24,809 nt of DNA from Tubiluchus corallicola (GCA_030141605.1 JAQGDQ010001807.1:1-24809); one strand, 5' to 3'. Shown: positions 10,401-19,547, counted from the stretch's first letter. Translations and numbers: made by a program. The notes: generated from the sequence alone by a model not told the origin.

Positions 10401-13400
10401 ACTTAATTGGCACTTTTTGTATAAGATTTCTCTGATTGCTCTTAGTACTTAATTGGCACTTTTTGTATAAGATTTCTCTGATTGCTCTTAGTACTTAATT
10501 GGCACTTTTTGTATAAGATTTCTCTGATTGCTCTTAGTACTTAATTGGCACTTTTTGTATAAGATTTCTCTGATTGCTCTTAGTACTTAATTGGCACTTT
10601 CTGTATAAGATTTCTCTGATTGCTCTTAGTACTTAATTGGAACTTTTTGTATAAGATTTCTCTGATTGCTCTTAGTACTTAATTGGCACTCTTTGTATAA
10701 GATTTCTCTGATTGCTCTTAGTACTTAATTGGAACTTTTTGTATAAGATTTCTCTGATTGCTCTTAGTACTTAATTGGCACTCTTTGTATAAGATTTCTC
10801 TGATTTCCTGTAGTTCTTAAATGGAAGCATTTGTGTAAGATTTCACAACAGCTTGTTCACAACAACTCACACTTTATTTTATTAGTAGAATGCCCAGCCA
10901 TGTAAGCAGATGAACATTAAAGACGAAACACCTCTGATTTTGGGTATCAGATGTCTAAAGAAAATCTCAAATAAAGATCAGTGCGAAAAAATAAAAGAAG
11001 AACTTTAAACAAGAAAAAAAGCGACATTTAAGATGGATTGGGCACATGCTTAGACTACCGATGATAATCCAGTAAAGATAGCTCTTCAACAAGCCATAGA
11101 ACCAGCTAAAAAATCTGCAGGAGGACAAATGTTAACATATTTAGATTTTGCATGGAAAGATCTTAAACTTCCTCACTGGTCCTTAGAGATAAATGTGCTT
11201 GGGACTTTGTAGCGAGTAAGAAGTCCAGGCAAAGGGAGGTGAACAGAATGACGTATGATGATGATTCATTCATTGATGACGTCATACCATTAATTCACGA
11301 TAATGTATGACTCATTGGATGATGATGATGATTCATTCATTGATGACGTCATACCATTCACTCACGATGATGTATGACTCATTGGATGATGATGATTCAT
11401 TCATTGATGACATCATACCATTAATTCACGATAATGTATGACTCATCGGATGATGATGATGATTCATTGCAATACTCTACAAAGCCTGCATGATAGCAAT
11501 TTCAATGTAAACAATCGAGAAAGCATTGTTTACCTCAGCTACCTTCAATGCAAACAATCAAAACAGCATTGTTTACCTCAGCTACCTTCAATGCAAACAA
11601 TCAAGACAGCATTGTTTACCTCAGCCACCTTCAATGCAAACAATCAAGACAGCATTGTTTACCTCAGCCACCTTCAATGCAAACAATCAAGACAGCATTG
11701 TTTACCTCAGCCACCTGCTCAGGTTCCGATAGGGAATCCAAACTCCTGTTTAGTTGTGTGGCTAGCACCTCCTCTTCCCTCTTCCTAACCTCTTTTTCTT
11801 GCTCATTCTTATTGCCAGAAAGTTTCAATTTTTTTCTGCTCCTCGAATGTCGACGCTGAAATGCAAATTGCTTAAAGGAAGACTTACGATTTTTCATACA
11901 CTACCCCATTTTCAAGTCCGATAAAAAGTATACATTTTAACACAATTAATACTGCAAAAGCGTTTCTGATAACTAAATAATAGATAAAAACTTAATTAAC
12001 AGCGGGTGAGTCCAACAATTAATGACGTCACAAACTAACATAATTTTCAACAGCAAAAATATTCCACGAGCGTGTTGCACGTGTTTGCGAAAGAGAAAAT
12101 TGAAGTACAGTGCTACTGTAAGATATTCAGTGTGTTGTACTAAAACTTGGCAAGTTTTAAGATAAAAATTCAAATTTCAACTTTACCACTGTGCTCACGC
12201 ATGAGCTGTCGAACGTGTGTAGTTTGTCACAAGCTAACACATCTGAACTGAGAGGTACAGCACCTGTTTTTGCGCAATGTGTTTCCGAAATGCAGGCACT
12301 ATTGCCCGTCTAACTAGCAAATGGCGAAATGCATGTAACAGCAAAGAACTAGTGGCATGAATGCGAAATTGTGTTTGTGTGGTAATAATTCTTTCACGTA
12401 AGTCATTTTTGAAAAAAATAGTATGTTTCCTTTCAATATTTTAAAGAGTACATTGTTTTGACCCACAGGTTTTGGTCCGGTTTTGCTTTAAACTCCATTC
12501 AAATCAAATCTGTTTTGCCATTAGAAACAGACCCACCACAAGTTCGTAGAATTCCCATCTATCAATAAACAATCAATATTATTCTGTTAAAGTGAAGGAA
12601 AGAGAATTTTAAAGCACGTCTCAAAAATCTTTCCATAAAATTATATTGCTTAGCATTACACTTACCTGTTTGATAGACATACGTAAATGAAAGAGAAAAT
12701 TCTTAATAATTCATAATCTTCCGGCCAATTCGTAAAATAACACTGTTTCAATATCCCATGTTGCACCAAAAACATCGTCACTGTTTCACCAAAAACCATT
12801 TTTTAATCATATTGACGAGATAAAGAAATTTGAACTTTTACTTAGTGAAAAGTAAGCTATACGAATGCTCTGATTATTATTCAAACTTCACGCAATGTTA
12901 TCTAAACTTTTTTCAAACGACCTACCATCAAAATGGCTGCATCTGATGGTCATTGTGGGAGTTTAAATTTATAAGTTTTATACAGTGTTACTACTAACAC
13001 AAGCATTGTATGCAATAACACCTTGTATGCAAGTGATACAAAATTTCAAGATGAATATGTGAAACCCTTATTTATGAAGCATGTTTTCTTGTGCTCTAAA
13101 CGAATCACATCAAATAAATGGGCCTAGTTTAAAAAATAAAACAGAGGTGTTCGACTATTCACTGTCTCCAGAAAGCATAACTTCCAACTGTTGAACACAA
13201 AACAAAAATTACCTGTCTTTAGTAACGGCATAGAAACAGAGACTTCATCTTAGAGTAGAGTTTTAAGACCATAATTTTGTTTTTTTTTTACCTGTGTTTT
13301 GCTGATTTCAGATGCGCAGTTTATAGAATGCTCTCTTGTTGCGTCAGCCCGAGCTTGCAGCCGTGCTTGTATTCTCTTACTTGGTGAACGCAGCAAGGGT

Positions 13401-14059
13401 CTTCCGTGTGAATCAGTCGGAGACGAGATACACGTTTTACTAGTTTTCAGTGCAATGAGGGCATTAACAGTGTCGTCTGAAATAAAAATACCTCCTTTGT
13501 AGGTTGCCAATAATTTGCTATTGCCTATAGATAAGCAAATATTTAAACGTTGCAACACCAGCATTTAAAATGTTTATATAATCAGTGCGCATAACACTGC
13601 TAACTGACTGCAAACTACCCCAAAATTGAATCCGCAATACGCTTGTGAGTTTTGATGAAACTGGCCCGTTTACTTACAGATTGGGCAGAAAAAAACAGAA
13701 GCATGTGTACGCGGAAAAACGTGCTATGCAACGGCATTGGTGTCAAATTGTTGTACCGAACTAACGTTGTATAGGATTCTCTGCGCTTCGAAAAAATGGG
13801 GGCAGGCAGCTATTTATTTCCGGTGGAAAAAATGCTAATTTGCACCGAGCGCTCGCTCACTGCTACACAATGATGTAATCTCACACTAAGTAACACTAAC
13901 TAAATGCTGAATCCATTGCTTCCGTTGCCAGTTTAAATATTAAAACTAAATAAAAATAAATACAAGACGTTATAACTGCACGATTTTCCCTGTCATTTAA
14001 AACTAATTAGCGACCTTTAAGATAAAAATGAAAACTTTACTTTCCAAAGTATCCGCCAT
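7286..14059 (-). CDS. lin-9: lin-9 homologue (MuvB/DREAM subunit), 5' part, five coding exons
   Basis: Spliced gene on the minus strand; this entry spans the coding exons 14059-14041, 13476-13292, 11855-11706, 8318-8182 and 7411-7286. LIN9 is a nuclear scaffold of the MuvB core (with LIN37, LIN52, LIN54 and RBBP4), which represses cell-cycle genes in DREAM and activates them with B-Myb. Exons 4 and 5 encode the start of the DIRP domain, with stretches such as LKLPKAYKW, EWFYSSID, ELTHVQW and KIRRLLGKPRR that closely match animal LIN9. The N-terminus also resembles it: an Ala-Leu-x-x-Leu-Lys stretch and an Arg-Ser-Pro-x-Lys-Arg motif in exon 2. All splice sites are GT/AG and phases agree (1, 0, 0, 2). 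Exon 5 ends in phase 2 inside the conserved GKPRRC motif. I found no exon 6 down to position 1, so the rest is outside the window or displaced by repeats. Identification is by recognition, not a search, but the DIRP match is strong. Confidence 0.93.
7443..7650. mobile_element. Possible pogo/Tigger-like transposon end, lin-9 intron 4
   Basis: It begins with tatagtcgaacctcgttata, typical of terminal inverted repeats of pogo/Tigger-like elements (CAGTxxAACCTCGxTATAAC). A second cctcgttataccta in the same orientation lies near 7627. No matching inverted end is found nearby, so this is a partial copy or a coincidental resemblance. Confidence 0.45.
7655..8050. repeat. ~115-122-bp repeat, three copies, lin-9 intron 4
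   Basis: Three diverged units, recognised by cgagttactcttgacac, acagagaagtgagtgt and gttttgctctcta, the last at 7733, 7848 and 7970. Each unit ends in tctgaac followed by acgc or atgc and a gtgagttac-like stretch. The outer edges (ttaggcgagttact and ttggcgag...actcgc) are partly inverted, as in a non-autonomous DNA transposon with internal subrepeats, but I cannot define clear termini. Confidence 0.75.
8182..8318 (-). CDS. lin-9: lin-9 exon 4 (start of DIRP domain)
   Basis: The exon starts after ctttttcacag, enters in phase 0 and runs 45 codons plus two bases to the donor AG|GTAAAT. It encodes the first half of the DIRP domain, including LRNILKLPKAYKW and HEWFYSSID, nearly identical in pattern to animal LIN9. 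A 30-bp minisatellite begins only four bases upstream of the acceptor dinucleotide, so the tract used for splicing belongs to the last repeat unit. Confidence 0.95.
8323..8630. repeat. 30-bp minisatellite abutting the lin-9 exon 4 acceptor
   Basis: Ten units of 30 bp (8323-8622) and a partial eleventh. On the minus strand each unit contains cttctttttcctatgtgcag, a polypyrimidine tract followed by AG. The array ends four bases from the true acceptor at 8319-8320. Since 30 is divisible by three, both strands have open frames repeating a 10-residue peptide, but these lack coding support and are intronic. Confidence 0.96.
8676..8734 (+). repeat. 59-bp direct repeat, copy in lin-9 intron 3
   Basis: This copy is about 93% identical to 11886-11944 (acgatttttcatacactacc onward). 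It lies between the 30-bp and 46-bp arrays. On the minus strand a weaker match continues past it for some 20 bases toward a decayed counterpart of the exon 3 acceptor (cctttaaacatatttag). Confidence 0.88.
8738..10845. repeat. 46-bp minisatellite, about 46 copies
   Basis: A continuous 2.1-kb array of a 46-bp unit with core gattgctcttagtactta and ggcacttttt-gtataagatt. The first six or so units (8738-9010) carry a taaatagcac variant and are more diverged; the last unit (10800-10845) is degraded. Internal units differ mainly in the T-run (tttttg, tttctg, ttttttt) and in a ccgtatatg variant. It occupies most of lin-9 intron 3. There are no unique spacers, so it is not a CRISPR-like array, and no long frame passes through it. 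Confidence 0.96.
11020..11248 (+). pseudogene. Fossil C-terminal end of a non-LTR reverse transcriptase
   Basis: The plus strand reads RWIGHMLRLP at 11031-11060, then after a frame change DDNPVKIAL and a further 40 residues to about 11211, and in a third frame AWDFVASKKSRQREVNRM. This matches the C-terminal region of many non-LTR retrotransposon polyproteins, with its W-x-GH-x-LR-x-P and NP-x-x-I-A-L pattern. It is a short, frameshifted remnant lying antisense in lin-9 intron 3. The upstream sequence (10850-11020) may be more of the same element but is too decayed to read. Confidence 0.7.
11250..11470. repeat. 64-67-bp minisatellite with TGACGTCA palindromes
   Basis: Three units and the start of a fourth, with spacing of 67, 64 and 67 bp; length differences come from the number of GAT triplets in a gatgatgat run. 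Two units contain the palindrome TGACGTCA (11277-11284 and 11344-11351), the consensus CRE/ATF site; the third has TGACATCA (11407-11414). It lies in lin-9 intron 3. A regulatory role is inference only. Confidence 0.9.
11478..11718. repeat. 43-bp minisatellite containing the lin-9 exon 3 donor
   Basis: About five tandem copies of a 43-bp unit, nearly identical, plus a degraded copy at the left edge. Read on the minus strand, each unit contains the last bases of exon 3 and the donor (gtggctgag|gtaaac). The five candidate donor junctions fall after plus-strand positions 11706, 11663, 11620, 11577 and 11534, exactly 43 bp apart. Because 43 is not a multiple of three, all three plus-strand frames read the same periodic peptide; this has no coding meaning. 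Confidence 0.93.
11706..11855 (-). CDS. lin-9: lin-9 exon 3
   Basis: The exon starts after the acceptor tttgcatttcag and ends at GAG|GTAAAC. It has exactly 50 codons, phase 0 on both sides, matching exons 2 and 4. It encodes a basic stretch (RRHSRSRKKLKL) followed by a charged Glu/Lys/Arg segment and a Ser/Leu/Glu-rich tail, probably disordered or helical and poorly conserved among LIN9 proteins. The last 12 bases and the donor are repeated tandemly downstream as a 43-bp minisatellite. An alternative donor CAG|GTGGCT nine bases earlier would shorten the protein by three residues. Confidence 0.82.
11856..13291 (-). other. lin-9 intron 2
   Basis: The intron is 1,436 bp. Near its 3' end it carries a 59-bp sequence (11886-11944) also found in intron 3. 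A short inverted repeat (accatca/tgatggt) lies at about 12924-12950. I recognise no gene, RNA or transposon in the remainder. Confidence 0.75.
11886..11944 (+). repeat. 59-bp direct repeat, copy in lin-9 intron 2
   Basis: This is the partner of 8676-8734. It sits 31 bases upstream (minus strand) of exon 3, so it is probably the original intron 2 sequence, and the intron 3 copy a duplicate. Confidence 0.88.
13292..13476 (-). CDS. lin-9: lin-9 exon 2
   Basis: The exon lies between an acceptor with a T-rich tract (tatttttatttcag) and a donor CAG|GTAAAA. Its 185 nt read as two bases plus 61 codons with no stop, entering after a phase-1 exon and leaving in phase 0. Base composition is clearly richer in GC than the surrounding intron. 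The product is hydrophilic and basic, with HGRPLLRSPSKR followed by an Arg/Ala-rich stretch, corresponding to the basic N-terminal region of LIN9 ahead of the DIRP domain. Confidence 0.87.
13477..14040 (-). other. lin-9 intron 1
   Basis: This 564-bp intron is unremarkable apart from a possible alternative exon ending at 13678 with a consensus GTAAGT donor. That exon would leave in phase 0, which does not fit exon 2. Confidence 0.7.
14041..14059 (-). CDS. lin-9: lin-9 exon 1, coding part
   Basis: The ATG sits in a good initiation context (aaaATGGCG) and is followed by codons for MADTLE and one further base, then the donor GTAAAG at 14040-14035. It ends in phase 1, exactly what exon 2 needs. 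LIN9 proteins also start with Met-Ala-Asp/Glu. The exon is short, so this is the least certain of the five, but start context, donor and phase all agree. Confidence 0.75.
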
Positions 14060-14318
14060 TTTCTCGGGTATCTGGAATTCCGGCATCCGAAACAAAACAT
14101 AGTATGGGAATATAAATCATGTTTTTTCCTGGAAATTCACCATCCACAACTACATGTTGAAATGAATAGCAGTGCATTAGAGTATGCAAACTTAAACAAT
14201 TAATAACTACTCATTCTCAATTTAATGTGCATGTCTGTTTATCTGCAAGACCCGCAAATAAGACATTTTTAAACCAGATGAACACCATTTGCATTCCAAT
14301 CCTAGCTGGATTATCTGC
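14060..14318 (-). promoter_or_regulatory. lin-9 5' flank / presumed 5' UTR and promoter
   Basis: This stretch of about 260 bp lies between the lin-9 start codon and the 3' end of a non-LTR retrotransposon fossil. It must hold the 5' UTR and at least part of the promoter unless an upstream non-coding exon exists. I see no convincing TATA box or E2F/CHR element; a GGAATTCC palindrome lies about 20 bases upstream of the start codon. The assignment rests on position only. Confidence 0.3.
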
Positions 14319-15072
14319 AATTCAATTCAATTTGTTTATTATCCGCAAGAATTATCAAAATACAGTTTTAAGAACGCATGCAATATCTGAAGCACTTGAA
14401 ATAAAGGAGAAGGGCAGAAAAGAACCCATAGGTTATCTAGTCAGACACCTTAAATAGCTAGGACTAAATAAAATCAATTTTGGCATCGCTTTCAATTTAA
14501 ATTTGTATTCGGTTGACGTGTGTAATTGACAATTAAATGATGAGAAACGTAATACTGTAGAATATAATAATTTAAATAACTAAAAATTTACAATTCTAAG
14601 ATACTATGAATCATGCACAATAAACCAAATAAAAATAGCTTGAAATTTTAACATAAAATAAAATACATAATTTGAGCATCGACTTCAAAATTCGGCAAAA
14701 AGAAACAAAAACCAGTAGAATGATCAACCAAAGATGTCGGGAAAAAGAATATAATAAATTAAACCAAAGAAAATAAGCTAAATATAAATCATACAAAAAC
14801 AAAAAAATAAGCAAATAAGAAAAAGCAACACTGAAATGTTGTAATAATAACATCAACTACTCAAGTTATCGAAAAAGAGAACATAATAAATTAAACCATC
14901 GAAAAACTAAGTTAGCTGTAAATAAGACTAAATGAAATCAAAATATAGTAAAAACTTAAACAAAAACTTAGTGTTGTAACAATGAAAAAAATATATAGGT
15001 ATTCCAAGTATATAAGTAAAAATATCTCATTCATTTGTACCATGCAATAAGTTTAGAATTAACTTATTGTAG

Positions 15073-15474
15073 TTACTTGACTTTAGTTGATCTGATATAT
15101 GAATTCAACAGCAAAGATCCTTGGTGTTTTAAAGAATTCTGGCCTTTAGCTGAATAAAATCTTTTAATAAAATAAGATTGGGTAGTAGCAAACCTAGTAG
15201 AATGGTGATGCATGTGACATGCTAAAGTATAATAATTGCTGAAGAGATCTGGGAGTGAATTATTTTTGAATTTACATACAAACTTGACCAATTTTAATTG
15301 ATACAGATCATATACTTTCAGTAGATTTAATTGCAAATACAAAGGTGTTACATGTCCTCTTTTACTGATAAATGTTATAAGTTTGATAACCTCGCTTTGT
15401 TTAGAAACCAATGATTTTAAGACCAATGCTGAAGCAGTACCCCAGGCAAGAATGCCATAACTAAAATATGGCAT
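15073..15474 (-). pseudogene. C-terminal domain of the retrotransposon polyprotein
   Basis: A 133-codon open stretch starting at MPYFSYGILAWGTA and containing YDLYQLKLVKFVCKFKNNSLP, ending at a TAG-side boundary near 15073. The SYGI-x-AWG and KFKNNxLP patterns are typical of the region after the RT domain in jockey/CR1-type elements. Its frame is intact, but the preceding RT is broken, so it is a remnant. Confidence 0.75.
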
Positions 15475-15599
15475 GACAGGAGAAAAACATAAGAGCTGTA
15501 ATGCATCTACATTTATGTGTGTCGTATTCTAGCTAATACACCACTTAATTTGCTAATTTTGTTGACTATATGCTGTACATGTGTTTTCAAACTAATTCT

Positions 15600-16427
15600 A
15601 CTTTCTATAAATATACCAAGATATTTGATTTCTTGGGTAGGTTGAATATTACAATCTGCCATATTTATGTTTAACTATTGTTATGTTGCTTGTTTCTAAT
15701 TAACACGTACTTTGCTTTTTTATAATTTATTGATAGCTTATTTGCTTGCATCTATTTATTAATTTTGTCCAGTTCCACATTTACTGAATGTTCTAATGTT
15801 TTGATGTTTAGGTGTGATAAGAATAGGTTTGTATGGTCTGCAAACAATCTGGTGTTAAATTGAGAACAGGATGGCAGATCATTAATAACCTCGTCGGACA
15901 CCACAGGTTATATCAGCAAGTTTAGACTCTGAGGAGTCAATAGACGGAAACTGTTTCCTATTAGTGAGGTAAGACGTGAAAAGTGCAAGAAGACGCCCAA
16001 TGGGGGATAACTTATATACCAAAATGTCAGTCATGTTGTACCGTGTCGAATGCTTTCGACAAATCTAAAAATATAGCACAACTAGTTTTTCGACTATCAA
16101 TATTTGCTAAAAAGTTTCAATTATTTCTGACACAGCTAAACATGTAGAACGATTTTTTCCGAATCAAAATTGGAATTTAGTTAAAATTTGTTCTTTCAAA
16201 AGAAATTTAGCTAGCCTAGAGTAAATTAATTTTTCACAAATCTTTGATATGGCAGATAAGAGAGATATTGGCCTATAATTAGGGGGATTAGTGGGAGAAT
16301 CAGATTTGTAAATCGGGATTATTTTTGCAATTTTCAACACGTCAGGATAGATGCCCTCTTCTACACATTTATTGGTTAATAATGGAATTATGTAATAATG
16401 GAATTTAATAATGAAATTATGGTACAT
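15600..16427 (-). pseudogene. Broken reverse transcriptase domain of the retrotransposon
   Basis: 16427-16164 reads an RT N-terminal segment with KIIPIYKSDS and NYRPISLLSAISKICEKL, a hallmark of non-LTR reverse transcriptases. Further along, INDLPS leads to the catalytic box at 15833-15844, which reads FADH where FADD is expected. A Trp codon is TAG at 15752-15754. Between a GV-x-x-G remnant (about 15895) and INDLPS the SxLGPLLF stretch is deleted. These changes rule out activity. Confidence 0.85.
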
Positions 16428-17330
16428 GTGTAATCTGAAATAAATTACTTATGAAAGTGCGATAAGGTACCACCAATGATAGTTTGGTATTAAAAATTGA
16501 GCTGTGCTTCAAAAAAATTGTATAAGACCGCTGCTGCCTTGAGATCTTGAACATAACTTGCACTATAATTATAACGCTCTAATTGAAATGCTATATACAA
16601 GGTTAAAGCCAATCCAATCAGCTCTGCATGCAGTATGGTGAGAGCCAAGCTGGCTTTTGCGAGTCGATAACCATACTGGCAGCATCTGTTGCCCTTGTTT
16701 ATTTAATAATAATAATTGAAAACGTCAATATACATTGAATAATTTATTATACATCTGATAAAATGTTATTCTGAGCTAAAAGAACGGCCAGTATTAAATT
16801 TGGTGAAATTTTAAAAAAATTGATTCCGGATGTTTTTGGGTCCTGCCAATTTTTTGGTTTTTAATGCAGCAATAGCAGAAGAAATTTCGTACTCGATAAT
16901 TGGTGCAAAAAGTAGTTCTGATTAAGCATTATAAGGAAAGAATCAAATGCTATTGGAGTAGGTGGTACTTTTTTGTCATATCAGAACCACCCGATGCAAA
17001 GTAATTATTCATGAATTCACATATAGCAGGGATTCCGTAATCTCAGCATGATCTATTACTAGTTTGGTTGGAGTTATGCGCTGCTTATTTATTCATTGAA
17101 CAAATCATTCACTGTTGCCCAAGTCTTTCTAATATTAGTTTCATTATCATGTAGTAAAGTAGTATAATAATTTCTTTTGGCTTCATTTACGAGATGATTA
17201 CGTTTTTTAGAAAATTATTTACATTGATTAATTTTTAAGATACTGGTTGTAGTCTTATAATCCTTGTATAAATTACCTTTTGTTTTTATTGATACAAGAA
17301 TACCTTTAGTTATCCATGGCTTAGAGAAAG

Positions 17331-18262
17331 TTACTTTTTCAGTTCTTGACAATGACTTAAGTGGGGCATGTTTATTAAGAGCTTCTTAATATTTTTGGAA
17401 AAAAGTAGAAAGTCAGAATTAGTTGGCATCTCGGAAAAGTCAACAGCATCGATCTTATTTTGCAAATCCTCTAAAAATGAATTCAAGGTAAAATTCCTGA
17501 TTTTAATTTTCTTTTTAACTATCAAGTTACCAATATTTTTAATAATAGCAAACACTGGTAGATGATCCGGCACTTCATAGAGTATAATACCAGATATAAT
17601 TGGATTAGATAGATTATTTGTACATATATGTTCAATAAGTGTCTGAGAATGATTGGTTATTCGAGTTGGCTGTGTTACTAATAGAAAAAAACTAATTAGA
17701 GTAAAGTAAATTCAAATAAACTGCAATAAATGTTTTCACTTCTATTTGCATAAGATTTAGATTAATATCGCCACAGATATAACAAGTCTTTCCTGACTTG
17801 TTAACGGCTGATAATATAGAGTCCATCTCGCTGTGAAAATGATGGACATTGGTAGTTAGTGTCGATAAATCACACCAAATGTGATTGGTTTCTTTTTACC
17901 AGGTACTTCAACATCAAGCCACATATCCTCAACTTGTATATGTGATTTTTGGGTAATGCTATTACCATTCTTACTTGTAGTTACTATTTCTGTATTACAA
18001 TTAATTTTGTACTCATCTTTTACTATATACCTCAAACCCGATTTAAGATATATAGCTATGTCACCAGCGCAAGTTTTAGAATCAACATGCAACAAAGTAT
18101 AGTTAGGTAACCTCATTATAAAAGATTAAGTTCGTTCAATCTTGTTTCCGATATTCCAATAATATCGGGAGGAACAGTAAAATGCATGAGTACGTTTAGC
18201 ATATTAGAAAACCTCTTCTGAATACTATTGAGATTAAAATGTACTAATAATATTATGAAGAT
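17331..18262 (-). pseudogene. Broken AP-type endonuclease domain of the retrotransposon
   Basis: The minus strand reads, across several frames, an APE-like endonuclease: HFNLNSI, a SETRLN motif (glutamate of the active site), CAGDIAIYLKSGLRY, GVIYRH, then ICGDINLNL at about 17750-17775 (GDxN motif) and PDHLPVF at about 17551-17573 (the catalytic-histidine SDHLP motif). Compared with the copy at 23.7-24.2 kb it has lost single bases near 18118 and 17863, shifting the frame. In-frame stops follow the GDIN motif. It would have nicked target DNA for reverse transcription. Confidence 0.85.
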
Positions 18263-18885
18263 AATATAATTATAGCTTATTAGAATTATGAAGATAATAT
18301 ATTATAGTGTATTTATGAAGACTAATTAGCTTAGCCATTGCCACCATTAGTTCGTAAGTTGAACTCCCGAAGTAAACTTGTCTCTTAAGGCGACATAAGA
18401 GGGTATGCATGTGACGTGTTCTTATCTGTGGCTAACATTTTAATGTTTGGTCTTACTAAGATTTCCCTTATTATTTAAGCGGGCTCACCACGAGGTAGAA
18501 GTTACGTAATGTGGGATTTGCTTTGTTCAAATGGTTATCTAAACTGATGCTCATTTAATAAACGTTTGTTTTAGTATTCACTAACTTATCAACTGTTGTG
18601 GCTGTATCTTGCAAACGTTACAATGCATACCTGAGTTCTTGTAAGCAATGTAAAGGTACCTCACCAAACATTGTCCATTCATACAGTGACAAACCTCAGT
18701 GGTGGCACTATCCCAAATGGTAGAGTCCAGCATCGAAAAATGGCAAAAGAGAGCATGTGGCAGGCTCTGTCAAGACTGGCTTAACATGAATCACTGCTCA
18801 AAACCAACACATATTAGTCCATGCTTCAACGATCACCAAGCTGTAGCTCTACCATAAGCTTGTAACAGTAGCCAACAGATGGCAG

Positions 18886-19547
18886 CAGTCAGCAGAGCAG
18901 GACCAGCTAATAGTTTTCTAGAAGATAGTCATTATACCAAAAATAATAGATAAATAATAATCAGCTTGTTACAAACGAGTTAAAAACCATTTCATGTTAC
19001 ACAAAATTTGCACACATTAGTATAAAAATATGTCAAACTATAATAAAAGTTTTCAAGAAAAGGAAAGGATGAAGTTAAAACTTTTATTTTCTTTCCCTTT
19101 TTAGTTGTCGTTATTCTATCCAAATCTAATTTTTTTGATCTTATTATCTGTGATTATAGAGCATATATTATATTACACATTACATGTACATCACACTAAC
19201 ATGCACACACACACGCGCACACATTAAATGGTATAAAAATACACTACACTACATCACATATATTAAACTAAATAATACACATTAAATTTTAGATTTTACT
19301 TTTAAAATTGTTTTATATCGAAACTCACACGTTACATCATATAATAACACGACATCTAAAATTACATAAACTAAAAAGTTATTACAGTACTTTTTAAAAT
19401 GGTTTACTAATACTGTGTATAGATAATCTTCGGTACAGTATTTTAGAACAGTATTTATAATGGAAGCTTTAATTTAGTTTACAATATACAGGTCAACAAA
19501 ATAATAGACAGTTTTGCATCAATTTTGCACCCAAATGTTGTCTATGG
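18886..19547. other. AT-rich spacer with a hairpin and CA-rich tract
   Basis: No gene seen. It contains a 12-bp inverted repeat (aataaaagtttt / aaaacttttatt, about 19042-19087), the ~106-bp segment repeated in inverted orientation at 23.6 kb, and a short acacacacgcgcacaca run near 19205. Confidence 0.7.
19073..19178 (-). repeat. ~106-bp segment, inverted copy at 23600-23705
   Basis: The reverse complement of this segment matches 23600-23705 with few differences (for example aaagggaaag versus aaaggaaag). It begins at agttaaaacttttattttc and ends near tatattacaca. Here it is not next to recognisable retrotransposon coding sequence, so it is not simply a 3' UTR of the CCCH-type element. Confidence 0.88.

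Larger units (their letters stand above)
14319..18885 (-). mobile_element. Degenerate non-LTR retrotransposon (jockey/CR1-like), copy 1
   Basis: A minus-strand element whose pieces lie in the expected order: endonuclease (18262-17331), linker with PWITKG (about 17310), reverse transcriptase (16427-15600), C-terminal domain (15474-15073) and a long AT-rich 3' region. The presumed 3' end at 14319-14340 reads, on the minus strand, aataaac followed by tandem ttgaattgaattg, as in CR1/jockey-type elements. The 5' region (18262-18885) is shared with 23704-24809, so the element reaches at least 18885. Every coding part is broken by stops and frameshifts, so the copy is dead. No ORF1 is recognised. 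About 16490-16850 may be a later insertion. Confidence 0.85.

Noticed and set aside
8738-10845. Regular array considered as CRISPR-like
   Set aside because: Units are contiguous 46-bp repeats without unique spacers.
11438-11859. Overlapping plus-strand frames in all three registers of the 43-bp repeat
   Set aside because: A stop-free 43-bp unit is open in every frame with the same periodic peptide. The region is antisense to lin-9 exon 3 and its donor.
13299-13502. Plus-strand frame overlapping lin-9 exon 2
   Set aside because: It is the antisense shadow of a well-bounded minus-strand exon.
13678-13737. Possible alternative lin-9 first exon with ATG and GTAAGT donor
   Set aside because: It leaves in phase 0, which puts exon 2 into a frame with an early stop; the MADTLE exon fits phase 1.
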